Source: Streptomyces alboflavus
GTDB lineage: Bacteria > Actinomycetota > Actinomycetes > Streptomycetales > Streptomycetaceae
Reading direction: 5' to 3'
Assembly: GCF_000716675.1 (NCBI RefSeq)
Contig: NZ_JNXT01000009.1
Location: 1 to 64,000, forward strand
Length of the DNA stretch: 64,000 nucleotides
Below the pieces are notes generated by a model, which saw only the letters and a list, made by a program, of their open reading frames with translations, was not told the DNA's origin and ran no database searches. The number at the start of each line of letters is the position of its first letter. Position 1 is the first letter of the stretch. The position numbers and the translations under genes are program-made. This document shows, in pieces, positions 29,300 to 37,738 of the stretch.

Positions 29300-30544
29300 C
29301 TACTTGGTGAACCGGCCCAGATACGCGTCCGCGCCGTCCGGGTCCATCAGCCACTCGCGGTACGTCGACGGGTCGGCGTAGCCGTTGGCGAACCGGTGGG
29401 CGACCTCCGGGTGGTCGAAGGCGGTCTCGATGGCGCGCCGCACCTGCTCGGGCTGTGGTTCGCGCAGCATGAACTCGGTGAAGGCGTGCGTGTGCCGGGC
29501 GTTGTCCCAGTACGCGGCGAAGGTCTCCCGCATCCACTGCTCGTCGAAGGGGAGTTCGCCACGGCTGAGGATGGCGTCGAGGTAACGGGCCGCCGCCCGC
29601 GTGGCGTTGTTCGCGCCCTGTCCGGTGATCGGGTCGTGGACGGCGAGCGCGTCCGCCATGCCGAGGACGGGGCGGTCGCCGTCCACGTGGGCCACGGGGC
29701 GGCGGACGGTCGGGGTGATCGCGCCGTACAGGGCCGCGCCGGGGTCGGTGGGTTCGGCGCGGCGGAAGCGCTCGTACTCCCAGGGCGCGTGCGTCCGCAG
29801 GAGTCCGAGGGCGCGCCGCCAGCCGGCGGCGGCGTCGGGGCGGTCGCCCCAGCAGTCGTAGGCCCCGCCCCACCGCCCCTCGAACAGCACGATGTCGCAG
29901 GGCCCGCCGACCGTGAGCGCCCGCATGATGATCACGTCACCGGCGGGCGGTACGCCGGTGGTCCGGACGTGTCCGGCGGCCGGGTCGGCGGCGTCGTGCG
30001 CGACGCCGTGCACGTAGAAGCAGGCGAGAGTGCGCTGCGGGCGGTCGTGGACCGGCCAGGACGTGTCGTGGGCGAAGAGCGCGGAGAGTTCCCCGCGTCC
30101 GGTGGCGAGCACGGTCAGGTCGTGCGCGGCCGCGAGGCCGGCCACCTCCGAGGGGCCGACGGACCGGAACTCCGCGCGCCCGCCCCGCTCCTCGAACAGC
30201 TCCAGCCACGCGGCCAGCTTGACCCGCTGGTCGACGGAGCGGACCTCGTCGTCGAACGGCGCGGTGAACCTGCGCACCGGCGCATCGGGTTGCCCGTCCG
30301 GCTCCCAGTGGCTGAGCTCGAACCCCGGCATCACGGGCGCGGTGTCGTCCCAGAGCGCGAGCCCGGCCTCCCGCTCGATGCCGAGGGCCGGTCCGAACAT
30401 GAGCTGGGTCGAAGTGACCCGGCCGCCCCGCACCTCCTCCGGGCGCCGCTCGGCGACCAGCGTGACCTGATGTCCGGCCGCAAGGAGCCCGAGGCCCAGC
30501 TGCAGCCCCGCCTGCCCCGCCCCCACGATCGCGATCCCGCGCAC
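29300..30544 (-). CDS. Styrene/indole monooxygenase-like flavoprotein (StyA family)
   Basis: A 414-residue FAD monooxygenase component of the StyA type, which epoxidises or hydroxylates with reduced FAD from a separate reductase. It starts GIAIVGAGQAGLQLGLGLL, has RRPEEVRGGRVTSTQLMF and a late PVLGMADALAVHDPITGQGA that binds FAD. No StyB-like reductase is seen nearby, so it would need one from elsewhere. GTG 30544 is chosen since GGAGG is five bases before it; upstream ATG 30583 lacks such a site. It is divergent from a HAD hydrolase gene 97 bases away. Confidence 0.85.
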   Translation of the reverse strand: MRGIAIVGAGQAGLQLGLGLLAAGHQVTLVAERRPEEVRGGRVTSTQLMFGPALGIEREAGLALWDDTAPVMPGFELSHWEPDGQPDAPVRRFTAPFDDEVRSVDQRVKLAAWLELFEERGGRAEFRSVGPSEVAGLAAAHDLTVLATGRGELSALFAHDTSWPVHDRPQRTLACFYVHGVAHDAADPAAGHVRTTGVPPAGDVIIMRALTVGGPCDIVLFEGRWGGAYDCWGDRPDAAAGWRRALGLLRTHAPWEYERFRRAEPTDPGAALYGAITPTVRRPVAHVDGDRPVLGMADALAVHDPITGQGANNATRAAARYLDAILSRGELPFDEQWMRETFAAYWDNARHTHAFTEFMLREPQPEQVRRAIETAFDHPEVAHRFANGYADPSTYREWLMDPDGADAYLGRFTK

Positions 30545-30629
30545 CTCGTCCTCCGTCCCGCTCCGGCCGCCTCGGCCGGGCACGGTTCAGTCGTACCCAG
30601 GTCCGGCGTCGCCATCTGCGGTCGTTCCG

Positions 30630-30635
30630 TACGCT
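30630..30635 (+). promoter_or_regulatory. -10 box for a leaderless HAD gene
   Basis: TACGCT ends six bases before GTG 30642, and there is no ribosome binding site. No good -35 is visible. Confidence 0.4.
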
Positions 30636-30641
30636 GACGGC

Positions 30642-31160
30642 GTGACGCACCCCAAGAGCCCGAAGCGCGACGGCGCCGCGGCCGAGCGGCCCCTGGCCGT
30701 GTTCGACCTCGACGGCACCCTCGCGGACACCGCGCACCGCCAGCGTTTCCTGGAGCGCAAGCCGCGCGATTGGGCGGCGTTCTTCGCCGCCGCCCCGCAC
30801 GACCCGCCGCTGCCGACCGGGGTGCGCCTCGTCCTGGACAGCGCCGAGGAGTGCGACATCGTCTACCTCACCGGGCGGCCCGAGCGCTGCCGCGCCGACA
30901 CCGAGGCGTGGCTGGCCGCGCAGGGCCTGCCCGCGGGGCCGCTCCGGATGCGGCCCGACCACGACCGGCGGCCCGCGCGCCGCACCAAGCTGGAGGCGCT
31001 GCGGGTCCTCGCCCGCGACCGCGAGATCCGGATGCTCGTGGACGACGACGAGTTGGTGTGCGTCGACGCCGAGCGCGCCGGGTTCACGGTGGTGCGGGCG
31101 CGGTGGGGGAGCGCCTCCGCGGAGCTGCGGGACGCGCAGGAGCGCCAGGGCCGTACCTGA
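30642..31160 (+). CDS. HAD-family phosphatase/kinase-like protein
   Basis: A 172-residue HAD-superfamily protein. Motif I is FDLDGTLADT with the nucleophile and acid Asp pair, motif II is the Thr in IVYLTGRPE, and motif III/IV is near MLVDDDELVCVD. The domain resembles the phosphatase part of polynucleotide kinase and similar nucleotidases. The substrate is unknown. It begins with GTG 30642, which has a -10-like TACGCT at six bases and no ribosome binding site, so the mRNA may be leaderless. Confidence 0.8.
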   Translation: MTHPKSPKRDGAAAERPLAVFDLDGTLADTAHRQRFLERKPRDWAAFFAAAPHDPPLPTGVRLVLDSAEECDIVYLTGRPERCRADTEAWLAAQGLPAGPLRMRPDHDRRPARRTKLEALRVLARDREIRMLVDDDELVCVDAERAGFTVVRARWGSASAELRDAQERQGRT

Positions 31161-31205
31161 GGGCGGTCCTGGCGGCCGTATGTGAGGCGGTCCGGGCCCG
31201 GTGGC

Positions 31206-31421
31206 TCAGGCCGAGTCCTCCAGGCGGAAGCCGACCTTCAGGCCGACCTGGTAGTGCTGGATCTGTCCGTCCTCGATGTGGCCGCGCACCTGCGTGACCT
31301 CGAACCAGTCCAGGCCGCGCAAGGTCTGCGCGGCGCGTTCGATGCCGTTGCGGATGGCCTGGTCGACGCCTTCGTGCGAGGTGCCGACGATCTCGGTGAC
31401 CCGGTAGGTGTGGTCGGACAT
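31206..31421 (-). CDS. Dodecin, flavin-storage protein
   Basis: A 71-residue dodecin. Twelve copies form a hollow shell that binds FMN or riboflavin and coenzyme A-type ligands. The aromatic residue that stacks on flavin is the Trp in GLDWFEVTQV, and the Gln residues of GQIQHYQVGLKVGF line the flavin pocket. The length is typical. ATG 31421 is placed by the start MSDHTYRVTEIVGTSHEG and an upstream AGGAG. The longer reading frame upstream is not dodecin. It is convergent with the HAD gene. Confidence 0.92.
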   Translation of the reverse strand: MSDHTYRVTEIVGTSHEGVDQAIRNGIERAAQTLRGLDWFEVTQVRGHIEDGQIQHYQVGLKVGFRLEDSA

Positions 31422-31568
31422 GGGCGGGCTTCTCCTCTCCGCGGCGTTGCGGTGCCCTCCACGGTAGTGCCGGGGACGGGTGGGGGCCTGTCGACGGATG
31501 TGGGGGGAAACTGTGCCCATGCGTCCACCGAAGTGTCACGAATGAGCGCACGCCCCTTGACCGGCGGG

Positions 31569-31582
31569 TTGGTCCATACCAA
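31569..31582. promoter_or_regulatory. Operator-like palindrome before the solute-binding lipoprotein
   Basis: TTGGT-CCAT-ACCAA, a perfect 5-bp dyad located 73 bases before GTG 31655. It resembles the TGGTnTAnACCA sites of GntR/HutC regulators such as DasR that control sugar uptake in Streptomyces. Confidence 0.45.
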
Positions 31583-31654
31583 AATCCTGCACACCCGTTC
31601 GAGCTTCTGCTCTTCCCCACGTCGGGCTTCCCCCGCCCTGTCCGCAGGCAGAAA

Positions 31655-32938
31655 GTGACCGACGTGAACCGCCGCCGCCTCCGCATCGCCCTCTCCCTCA
31701 CCCTGGCCCTCGCCTCCACCGCCCTGCTGCCCGGCTGCGGCCATCTGCCCGGGGGCGGGGACGACAGCAGCACCGTGCAGGTGTGGCTGATGCGGGGCAG
31801 CGCGTCGGACGCCTTCGTGAAGCGCTTCACCGAGGACTTCGAGAAGCGGCACGGCGACATCGACCTGGACATCCGCATCCAGGAGTGGACCGGCATCGGC
31901 GAGAAGGTCAAGGCCGCCCTCAAGGACGACGACGGACCGGACGTCATCGAGGTGGGCAACACCCAGGTCGCGCAGTACGTCGACCAGGGCGGCCTCGCGG
32001 ACCTCACCCTGGAGTCCGCGCGCGACCTCGGCATGGAGGACTGGCTGCCGGGCCTCGCCGAGCCCGGGCGCTACGACGGCGGCCAGTACGGCATCCCCTG
32101 GTACGCCGCCAACCGCGTCGTCATCTACAACAAGGACCTGTTCGCGCAGGCCGGGATCGAGCAGCCGCCGAAGACGCGCGCGCAGTGGCTCGAGGACACC
32201 CGGCGGCTCAACTCCGGCGGAAACCAAGGTCTCTACCTGGCCGGTCAGGACTGGTACACGCTCGCCGGATTCATCTGGGACGAGGGCGGCGACCTGGCCA
32301 AGGGGGAGAAGTCCGGCTCCTGGAGGGGCACCCTCGACACGCCCGCCGCGCTGCGCGGCATGGAGTTCTACAAGCAGCTCCAGGCGCTCGGGGACGGGCC
32401 GCCCGACGCCGACGAGGAGCACCCGCCGCAGTCCGGCGTGTTCGCCAAGGGCGACGTCGCGCAGATCATCGCCGTGCCCGGCACCGCGCGCGCCATCGAG
32501 GCGAAGAACCCGAAGCTCAAGGGCAAGCTCGGCTACTTCCCCATCCCCGGCAAGACCGCCCGCGAGCCCGGCGCTGTCTTCACCGGCGGCTCCGACCTGG
32601 TCGTGCGCGACGGCACCGACGAGCGCAAGGGCGCCGTCGAGGTGGTGAAGGCCCTCGCCGGGGACAAGTGGCAGAAGGACCTGGCCCGCACGATGGACTA
32701 CGTCCCGAACAAGACGACGCTGGCGTCCGCCGTGTCCGGGGAGGCCGGGGTCGCCGCGATGGCGGCCGGGGCCGCGCGGGGGCGGGCCACGCCCAAGTCG
32801 CCCGCGTGGGCGGCCGTGGAGGCGGACAACCCCATCAAGGCGTACATGTCCAAGGTCCTCGCCGGGGGTGATCCGGCCCGCGAGGCCAAGGTGGCCTCCG
32901 GCCGGATCACCAAGGCGCTGGACGCCCCGGGCCCGTGA
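31655..32938 (+). CDS. ABC-transporter solute-binding lipoprotein (sugar type)
   Basis: A 427-residue family 1 extracellular binding protein. The lipobox LLPGC gives Cys28. The mature protein shows VQVWLMRGSASDAFVKRF, GPDVIEVGNTQVAQYVD, YGIPWYAANRVVIYNKDLF and later GAVFTGGSDLVV, as in sugar-binding proteins. No permease or ATPase gene is next to it, so it is an orphan that must use components encoded elsewhere. GTG 31655 is used; GTG 31664 is also possible. A GntR-like palindrome lies upstream and a perfect hairpin follows. Confidence 0.88.
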   Translation: MTDVNRRRLRIALSLTLALASTALLPGCGHLPGGGDDSSTVQVWLMRGSASDAFVKRFTEDFEKRHGDIDLDIRIQEWTGIGEKVKAALKDDDGPDVIEVGNTQVAQYVDQGGLADLTLESARDLGMEDWLPGLAEPGRYDGGQYGIPWYAANRVVIYNKDLFAQAGIEQPPKTRAQWLEDTRRLNSGGNQGLYLAGQDWYTLAGFIWDEGGDLAKGEKSGSWRGTLDTPAALRGMEFYKQLQALGDGPPDADEEHPPQSGVFAKGDVAQIIAVPGTARAIEAKNPKLKGKLGYFPIPGKTAREPGAVFTGGSDLVVRDGTDERKGAVEVVKALAGDKWQKDLARTMDYVPNKTTLASAVSGEAGVAAMAAGAARGRATPKSPAWAAVEADNPIKAYMSKVLAGGDPAREAKVASGRITKALDAPGP

Positions 32939-32947
32939 GGCCGGATC

Positions 32948-32975
32948 GCCGGGCGCGCCTCAGGGCGCGCCCGGC
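32948..32975. terminator. Perfect terminator between the binding protein and egtD
   Basis: GCCGGGCGCGCC (32948-32959) and GGCGCGCCCGGC (32964-32975) form a perfect 12-bp stem with a four-base loop between convergent genes. Confidence 0.85.
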
Positions 32976-32997
32976 TCCGTGGACACCACGGCAGGCC

Positions 32998-33966
32998 TCA
33001 GGCTCCGGCCACCGTGCTCAGGGACAGCGCGAAGCGGGCCCGCTCGTCCGTCCACCAGTGGGTCAGTGACAGGTCGGCCGCCGCCAGTTCCGACTTCACC
33101 ACCTCCTCCCGGAACTTCGCGGAGATCTCCGTGCGCAGTTCCTCGCCCGCCGCGAAGTGCACGGCGAGGTCGAGCGCGGGGATCTTCACGGTCTGGGCGG
33201 ACCGGGACCGGAGCCGCATCTCGATCCACTCGTGGTCGCGGTCCCAGACGGCGACGTGGGCGAACGCGTCGGGGTCGAAGTCCGCGCCAAGCTCGCGGTT
33301 GATGACGTGCAGGACGTTCTTGTTGAACGCGGCGGTCACGCCCGTCGCGTCGTCATAGGCGGCCACGAGCACCCCCTCCTCCTTGACCAGGTCCGTGCCG
33401 AGGAGCAGCGCGTCACCGGGGGAAAGGAGGCCGCGCACCGACGTGAGGAACGCGGCGCGCTCGGCGGGCAGCAGATTGCCTATCGTGCCGCCGAGGAATG
33501 CGACCAGGCGCGGCCCCGGCGTGCCGGGCAGCGCGAGACCGCGGGTGAAGTCGGCGATGAGGGCGTGCACATCGAGGGCGGGCCGCTCGGCGATCAGCGT
33601 GTTGGCCGCGCCGGTGAGCGCGGACTCGCTGACGTCGACCGGGACGTAGGTGTGCAGCGACTCCATCGCGTCGATCAGGTGCCGGGTCTTCTCCGACGAG
33701 CCCGAGCCCAGCTCGACGAGGGTGCGCGCGCCCGTCGCCGCGGCGATCTCGGCGGCCCGGGCGACGAGGATCTCCCGCTCGGCGCGCGTCGGGTAGTACT
33801 CGGGCAGCGTGGTGATCTCGTCGAACAGGGCGCTGCCGCGCGCGTCGTAGAACCACTTGGGCGGCAGGGACTTCGGAGTCCGGGAGAGGCCGTGCAGGAC
33901 GTCGGCGCGCAGCGCGGCGCCCGCGGCGTCCTCGGGCAGGGTGCGGGTCAGCAGGAACGGGCTCAC
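32998..33966 (-). CDS. egtD: L-histidine N-alpha-methyltransferase, ergothioneine synthesis
   Basis: A 322-residue SAM methyltransferase that trimethylates histidine to hercynine, the first step to ergothioneine. Family marks are LPPKWFYDARGSALFDEIT, LPEYYPTRAEREIL, the SAM loop LVELGSGSSEKT, FLGGTIGNL and AAFNKNVLHVINREL. GTG 33966 overlaps the egtC stop by four bases, and it is the last gene of the egtA-egtB-egtC-egtD operon. No egtE-type lyase gene is beside it; Streptomyces usually place that step elsewhere. Confidence 0.95.
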   Translation of the reverse strand: MSPFLLTRTLPEDAAGAALRADVLHGLSRTPKSLPPKWFYDARGSALFDEITTLPEYYPTRAEREILVARAAEIAAATGARTLVELGSGSSEKTRHLIDAMESLHTYVPVDVSESALTGAANTLIAERPALDVHALIADFTRGLALPGTPGPRLVAFLGGTIGNLLPAERAAFLTSVRGLLSPGDALLLGTDLVKEEGVLVAAYDDATGVTAAFNKNVLHVINRELGADFDPDAFAHVAVWDRDHEWIEMRLRSRSAQTVKIPALDLAVHFAAGEELRTEISAKFREEVVKSELAAADLSLTHWWTDERARFALSLSTVAGA

Positions 33967-34727
33967 GCGGTGGGCTCCTTGAGCGGGGTCAGCAGGATGT
34001 CGGTCCTTGTGGCGGCGAGCAGGGTGCGGTCGGGCACCTCGCGCCAGGACGGGTCGTCGTCGTAGGGCTCGGAGGCGACGACGGTGCGGCCGGTGCGGCG
34101 GCCGGGCTCGGCCAGGTACCAGAGGGTGTCGCCCCAGGCCGTCGCGGCGATCGTCGCGCCGTCGGTGAGGAGCAGGTTCAGACGGGACGCGGGCGCGGCA
34201 CGCGCCACCTCCACGGTGACGTCGCCGAGCGCCTGCGCCACGTCGTCGCCGCGCCGCAGCCGCTCCAGGACCAGCGCCCACACCAACGCCGAGTCGCAGC
34301 GGGCCTCCAGGGACAGCAGATCGGCGGGCGGCAGCGTGGTCGCGACCGCGGCGAGCGAGTCCGGCCAGCCGGACACCGCCCCGTTGTGGCTGAACAGCCA
34401 GGGCCCCGCGGCGAACGGCGCCGCCGCGGCCTCCCCGTCCGCGCCCGCCTCGGTGGCGTCCCGCACCGCGGCGAGTACCGCGCCGGAGCGCACCACCCGG
34501 GCCAGGTCCGCGAAGGACTGGTCGCCCCAGATCGGCCCGGCCCTGCGGTAGCGGGCCGGCACCGGATCGCCGGCCGCGTACCAGCCGACGCCGAAACCGT
34601 CCGCGTTGACCGTCCCGTACCGCTGCCTGCGCGGCGCCCACGACTGCCGGAACAGGCTGTGCGCGGGCTCCACGAGCAGCGCGCCGAGCGCCTCGGGCTC
34701 GCCCAGGAACGCGAGGTGACGGCACAT
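33963..34727 (-). CDS. egtC: Gamma-glutamyl-hercynylcysteine sulfoxide hydrolase
   Basis: A 254-residue class II glutamine-amidotransferase-like Ntn hydrolase that removes glutamate from the sulfoxide intermediate in ergothioneine synthesis. The chain starts MCRHLAFLG so that Cys2, after Met removal, is the nucleophile. GDQSFADLARVV and LFSHNGAVSGW form the substrate pocket. Its ATG shares one base with the egtB stop and its stop overlaps egtD by four bases. Confidence 0.93.
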   Translation of the reverse strand: MCRHLAFLGEPEALGALLVEPAHSLFRQSWAPRRQRYGTVNADGFGVGWYAAGDPVPARYRRAGPIWGDQSFADLARVVRSGAVLAAVRDATEAGADGEAAAAPFAAGPWLFSHNGAVSGWPDSLAAVATTLPPADLLSLEARCDSALVWALVLERLRRGDDVAQALGDVTVEVARAAPASRLNLLLTDGATIAATAWGDTLWYLAEPGRRTGRTVVASEPYDDDPSWREVPDRTLLAATRTDILLTPLKEPTA

Positions 34728-36100
34728 CAGATGACCCCCTCGGAGGTCTCGGCGGCCGTGACGTCGCGCGCCGTGCGGAAGCCGGAGAAGATCTGCCGCC
34801 GCACCGGATGGTCCCAGTTGCGGAACGTGCCCCGGCAGGCCACTGCGTCGACCGAGAAGGCGCCGCCGCGCAGCACCTTGTAGTCGCCGCCGAAGAACAC
34901 CTCCGAGTACTCGCGGTAGGGGAAGGCGACGAAGCCCGGGTAGGGCAGGAAGTCGCTGGCCGTCCACTCCCAGACGTCACCGATCAACTGCCGTACGCCG
35001 AGCGGCGACTCGCCCAGCGGATAGCTGCCCGCGGGCGCCGGGCGCAGATGCCGCTGGCCCAGGTTCGCCCGCTCCGGCGTCGGGTCCGCGTCGCCCCAGG
35101 GGTAGCGCAGCGACCGGTCCTCGCCCGGGTGGTGGCGCGCGGCCTTCTCCCACTCCGCCTCGGTCGGCAGCCGCCGCCCGGCCCAGCGCGCGTACGCGTC
35201 CGCCTCGTACCAGCTGACGTGCAGCACCGGCTCGTCGCCCGGAACCGGCTCCAGGGCGCCGAAGCGCCGCCGCAGCCACTGGCCCGCCTCGCGCCGCCAG
35301 AACAGCGGCGCCGTCAGCTTGTTGCGGCGCACCGCCTCCCAGCCGCGCTCGTGCCACCAGCGCGGCTCCTCGTAGCCTCCGGCGTCGATGAAACGCTGGT
35401 ACGCGGCGTTGGTGACGGGCGTGGTGTCGATGAAGTACGGCGGTACGAAGCGCCGGTGCGCGGGACGTTCGTTGTCGAGCGCCCACGGCTCCGCCGACGT
35501 GCCCATCATGAACGGGCCGCCGGGCACGAGCACTTCGGGCGGACCCGTGAACCCCCCGAATGCCGCCGCCGGATCCGGGTCCGGCGCGGTGAGCGCGGGG
35601 GCGCCCGCCCGCAGCTGATGGGTGATCAGCATCGTCTCGTCGTGCTGCTGTTCGTGCTGCGCGATCATTCCGAAGGCGAAGCCCGCGTCGGTGAGCAGCG
35701 AACCGTGGAACGGCGTGCTCTCCAGCACGTCGAGCGCGCGGCCCCGCACGTCGGCGGCGTAGCGGCGGGCCTCGTCCGGCGCGAGCAGCGGCAGCGAGGG
35801 CCGGGTGGCCCGGGGGTGCTCGAACGCGTCGTACAGCGAGTCGATCTCGGGCCGCAGCGCCGCACGGCCGCCGACCGCGCGCAGCAGCCACTGCTCCTCC
35901 TGGTTGCCGATGTGCGCGAGGTCCCACACCAGCGGGGACATCAACGGCGAGTGCTGCGCCGTCAGTTCGCCGTCCTCGACACAGGAGGTGAGCAGCGCGG
36001 TGCGCTCGCGCGCGGCGAGCAGCGCGCTCTGCGCCCGGGCCCGCAGCGCCTCGGGGTCGGCCGGGGATGCGTCATGGGGTCCCGTCGTGGAACCGGTCAT
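34727..36100 (-). CDS. egtB: Hercynine oxygenase (iron-dependent sulfoxide synthase)
   Basis: A 457-residue non-haem iron enzyme that joins hercynine to gamma-glutamylcysteine with oxygen. The N-terminal DinB-like domain carries the iron ligands His63 (WDLAHIGNQEEQW) and His149/His153 (AQHEQQHDE). The C-terminal formylglycine-generating-enzyme-like domain shows PGGPFMMGTS, LPTEAEWEKAAR and GDVWEWTASDF. ATG 36100 overlaps the egtA stop by four bases. It fits EgtB, which uses gamma-glutamylcysteine, as shown by the presence of egtA and egtC. Confidence 0.94.
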   Translation of the reverse strand: MTGSTTGPHDASPADPEALRARAQSALLAARERTALLTSCVEDGELTAQHSPLMSPLVWDLAHIGNQEEQWLLRAVGGRAALRPEIDSLYDAFEHPRATRPSLPLLAPDEARRYAADVRGRALDVLESTPFHGSLLTDAGFAFGMIAQHEQQHDETMLITHQLRAGAPALTAPDPDPAAAFGGFTGPPEVLVPGGPFMMGTSAEPWALDNERPAHRRFVPPYFIDTTPVTNAAYQRFIDAGGYEEPRWWHERGWEAVRRNKLTAPLFWRREAGQWLRRRFGALEPVPGDEPVLHVSWYEADAYARWAGRRLPTEAEWEKAARHHPGEDRSLRYPWGDADPTPERANLGQRHLRPAPAGSYPLGESPLGVRQLIGDVWEWTASDFLPYPGFVAFPYREYSEVFFGGDYKVLRGGAFSVDAVACRGTFRNWDHPVRRQIFSGFRTARDVTAAETSEGVI

Positions 36101-37464
36101 CGGTGTGCGTCCTTCCCGAAGAGAGGGGTCCCGTCCGTGCGGGCCCCGGCCCCGTGCGTTCCGTCTGCGTGCGCCCCTGTCCCGTCCGGGGGAGCCGCGT
36201 CGAGCAGGTCGTCGGCGGGGCAGCGGCCGCGGGCCACATAGCGCTCGGTGTGCGCCGCGACGACCGACAGGACGTGGCTGTCGGCGCCGAGTCTCGGCAG
36301 CGCGTCGAGCGCGGCGGCGAAACAGGCCGCGGCGGCCTCGTGCAGCTCCGGGTCGGCGAGTCCGTGGCGCGCCGCGTCCAGCCACAGCGGGCTGTGCGGC
36401 GGCGGGGTGGCACCCGCGCGCTCGGCCAGGGGCTTGACGGTGCGGTAGGCCGTCTCCGCGGCGCCCGCGTCGTCGAACAGCGCGCTCGTCACCGCGAGCG
36501 GCACGATCCAGCCGTCCTCGCCGGGCTGCGCGTCGACCATCCGCAACTCCAGGTGGCCGCGCGGCCGGACCGGCGGGAACAGCGTGGTGAGGTGGTAGTC
36601 GAGGTCGGCGCGGGTGGGCGGGCGCGGCGCCCCGGAGCGGGCCCAGGACCGGAAGCTCAGGCCATCGGGAACCAGCCAGGGCGCCTCGTCGGCAGGGTCG
36701 GTGCGCACGCACATCACGGGCGCGTCGAGCGCGTGCCGGGTCCAGGCCGCCCGCGGCTCCTCGTCGAGGGCGGGCGCCCCCGACCTGCCCGGGTCGATGC
36801 CCGCCCACACCGCCTGCCGGGTGGAGCGCCAGCCGGTACGGCGGCCGTCCTGCAGCGGGGAGTTGGCGAACGCGGCGACCAGGACGGGGCCGAGCAGATG
36901 GGCCAGCCGCCAGCGGCGGGCGTAGCCCAGCGGCCCGGGCTCCTCGTATCCGGCGTCCAGGCAGATCTGCACGGACGCCGTGGAGCACATCATGCGCCGC
37001 CCGGCCTCGCCGGTGCGGTCGAACCAGCTCTCCATCGCGTCGTAGCGCGGCTCGTGCAGGATCCGCGCGGGCGCGCGCCAGGGGTCGGCGCCGAGGCCGG
37101 TGAGGGTCAGGTCCAGGGAGCGGAGCGTGTCGCGGACGACGGCCAGATCGGCCGATACGGCTGACACGCACTCCATGAGGGACGCGGCGGGAAGCGAGCT
37201 GAGCTCCAGCTGGCCGCCGGGTTCGACGGTGACCGTCGAGTGCAGGGGCTTGGTCCGCAGAGCCGCGCGAGCTGCTTCGACACGGGCGGACGACACGGGC
37301 GTGCGGGGCGCGTCCGGTGCGTGCAGGAGCCATTCGAGCTCCACACCGGTGATGGCGGGCGGCCCCGTCTTGAAGCAGATGCCGCGCACCAGGGCCTCTA
37401 TCTCGGCCTCGGTGACGGCCTGGCCGAGACGGGCTCGGCGTGTCGTACAGTCTCCCTCTGGCAT
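36097..37464 (-). CDS. egtA: Glutamate-cysteine ligase of ergothioneine synthesis
   Basis: A 455-residue GCS2-type ligase that makes gamma-glutamylcysteine from glutamate, cysteine and ATP for EgtB. Visible motifs include GVELEWLLH, STVTVEPGGQLELSS, MMCSTASVQICLD and RGHLELRMVDAQP. The first gene of the operon, it starts at ATG 37464 with AGGAGG nine bases upstream. A 10-bp hairpin stands just before the ribosome binding site and may affect its translation or transcription. Confidence 0.93.
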   Translation of the reverse strand: MPEGDCTTRRARLGQAVTEAEIEALVRGICFKTGPPAITGVELEWLLHAPDAPRTPVSSARVEAARAALRTKPLHSTVTVEPGGQLELSSLPAASLMECVSAVSADLAVVRDTLRSLDLTLTGLGADPWRAPARILHEPRYDAMESWFDRTGEAGRRMMCSTASVQICLDAGYEEPGPLGYARRWRLAHLLGPVLVAAFANSPLQDGRRTGWRSTRQAVWAGIDPGRSGAPALDEEPRAAWTRHALDAPVMCVRTDPADEAPWLVPDGLSFRSWARSGAPRPPTRADLDYHLTTLFPPVRPRGHLELRMVDAQPGEDGWIVPLAVTSALFDDAGAAETAYRTVKPLAERAGATPPPHSPLWLDAARHGLADPELHEAAAACFAAALDALPRLGADSHVLSVVAAHTERYVARGRCPADDLLDAAPPDGTGAHADGTHGAGARTDGTPLFGKDAHR

Positions 37465-37486
37465 GTCGCGGGTCCTCCTGTTCGGC

Positions 37487-37511
37487 CTGCGCGGGCGGAC
37501 TGCCCGCGCAG
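37487..37511 (-). promoter_or_regulatory. Hairpin in the egtA leader
   Basis: CTGCGCGGGC and GCCCGCGCAG form a perfect 10-bp stem with a GGACT/AGTCC loop. It ends seven bases upstream of the AGGAGG (37474-37479) of egtA. It may be an attenuator, a pause site or a barrier to ribosomes. Confidence 0.5.
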
Positions 37512-37738
37512 CGCTCGTAACACCCAAGACCTTCAACCTATTTCGCACAAGACTGCCCTCGTGGCCGGGAAATACCGTTGCGACGGCCGACAGGCACGGC
37601 ACACCATCTGTTCATGTTCGACACGGGGTATGTACGTGGACATGGCACCGGGGACACCGGGAAAGGGGCCACGTCCAGCATGGGGGACAGCGCGGCACAC
37701 GGCACGCGGAGCACGGTGACGCCCGGCGGGAGGCGCCG

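Noticed and set aside
36103..37333. N-terminal extension of egtB to 37333
   Set aside because: It lies over egtA in another frame. ATG 36100 overlaps the egtA stop and fits the known EgtB start.
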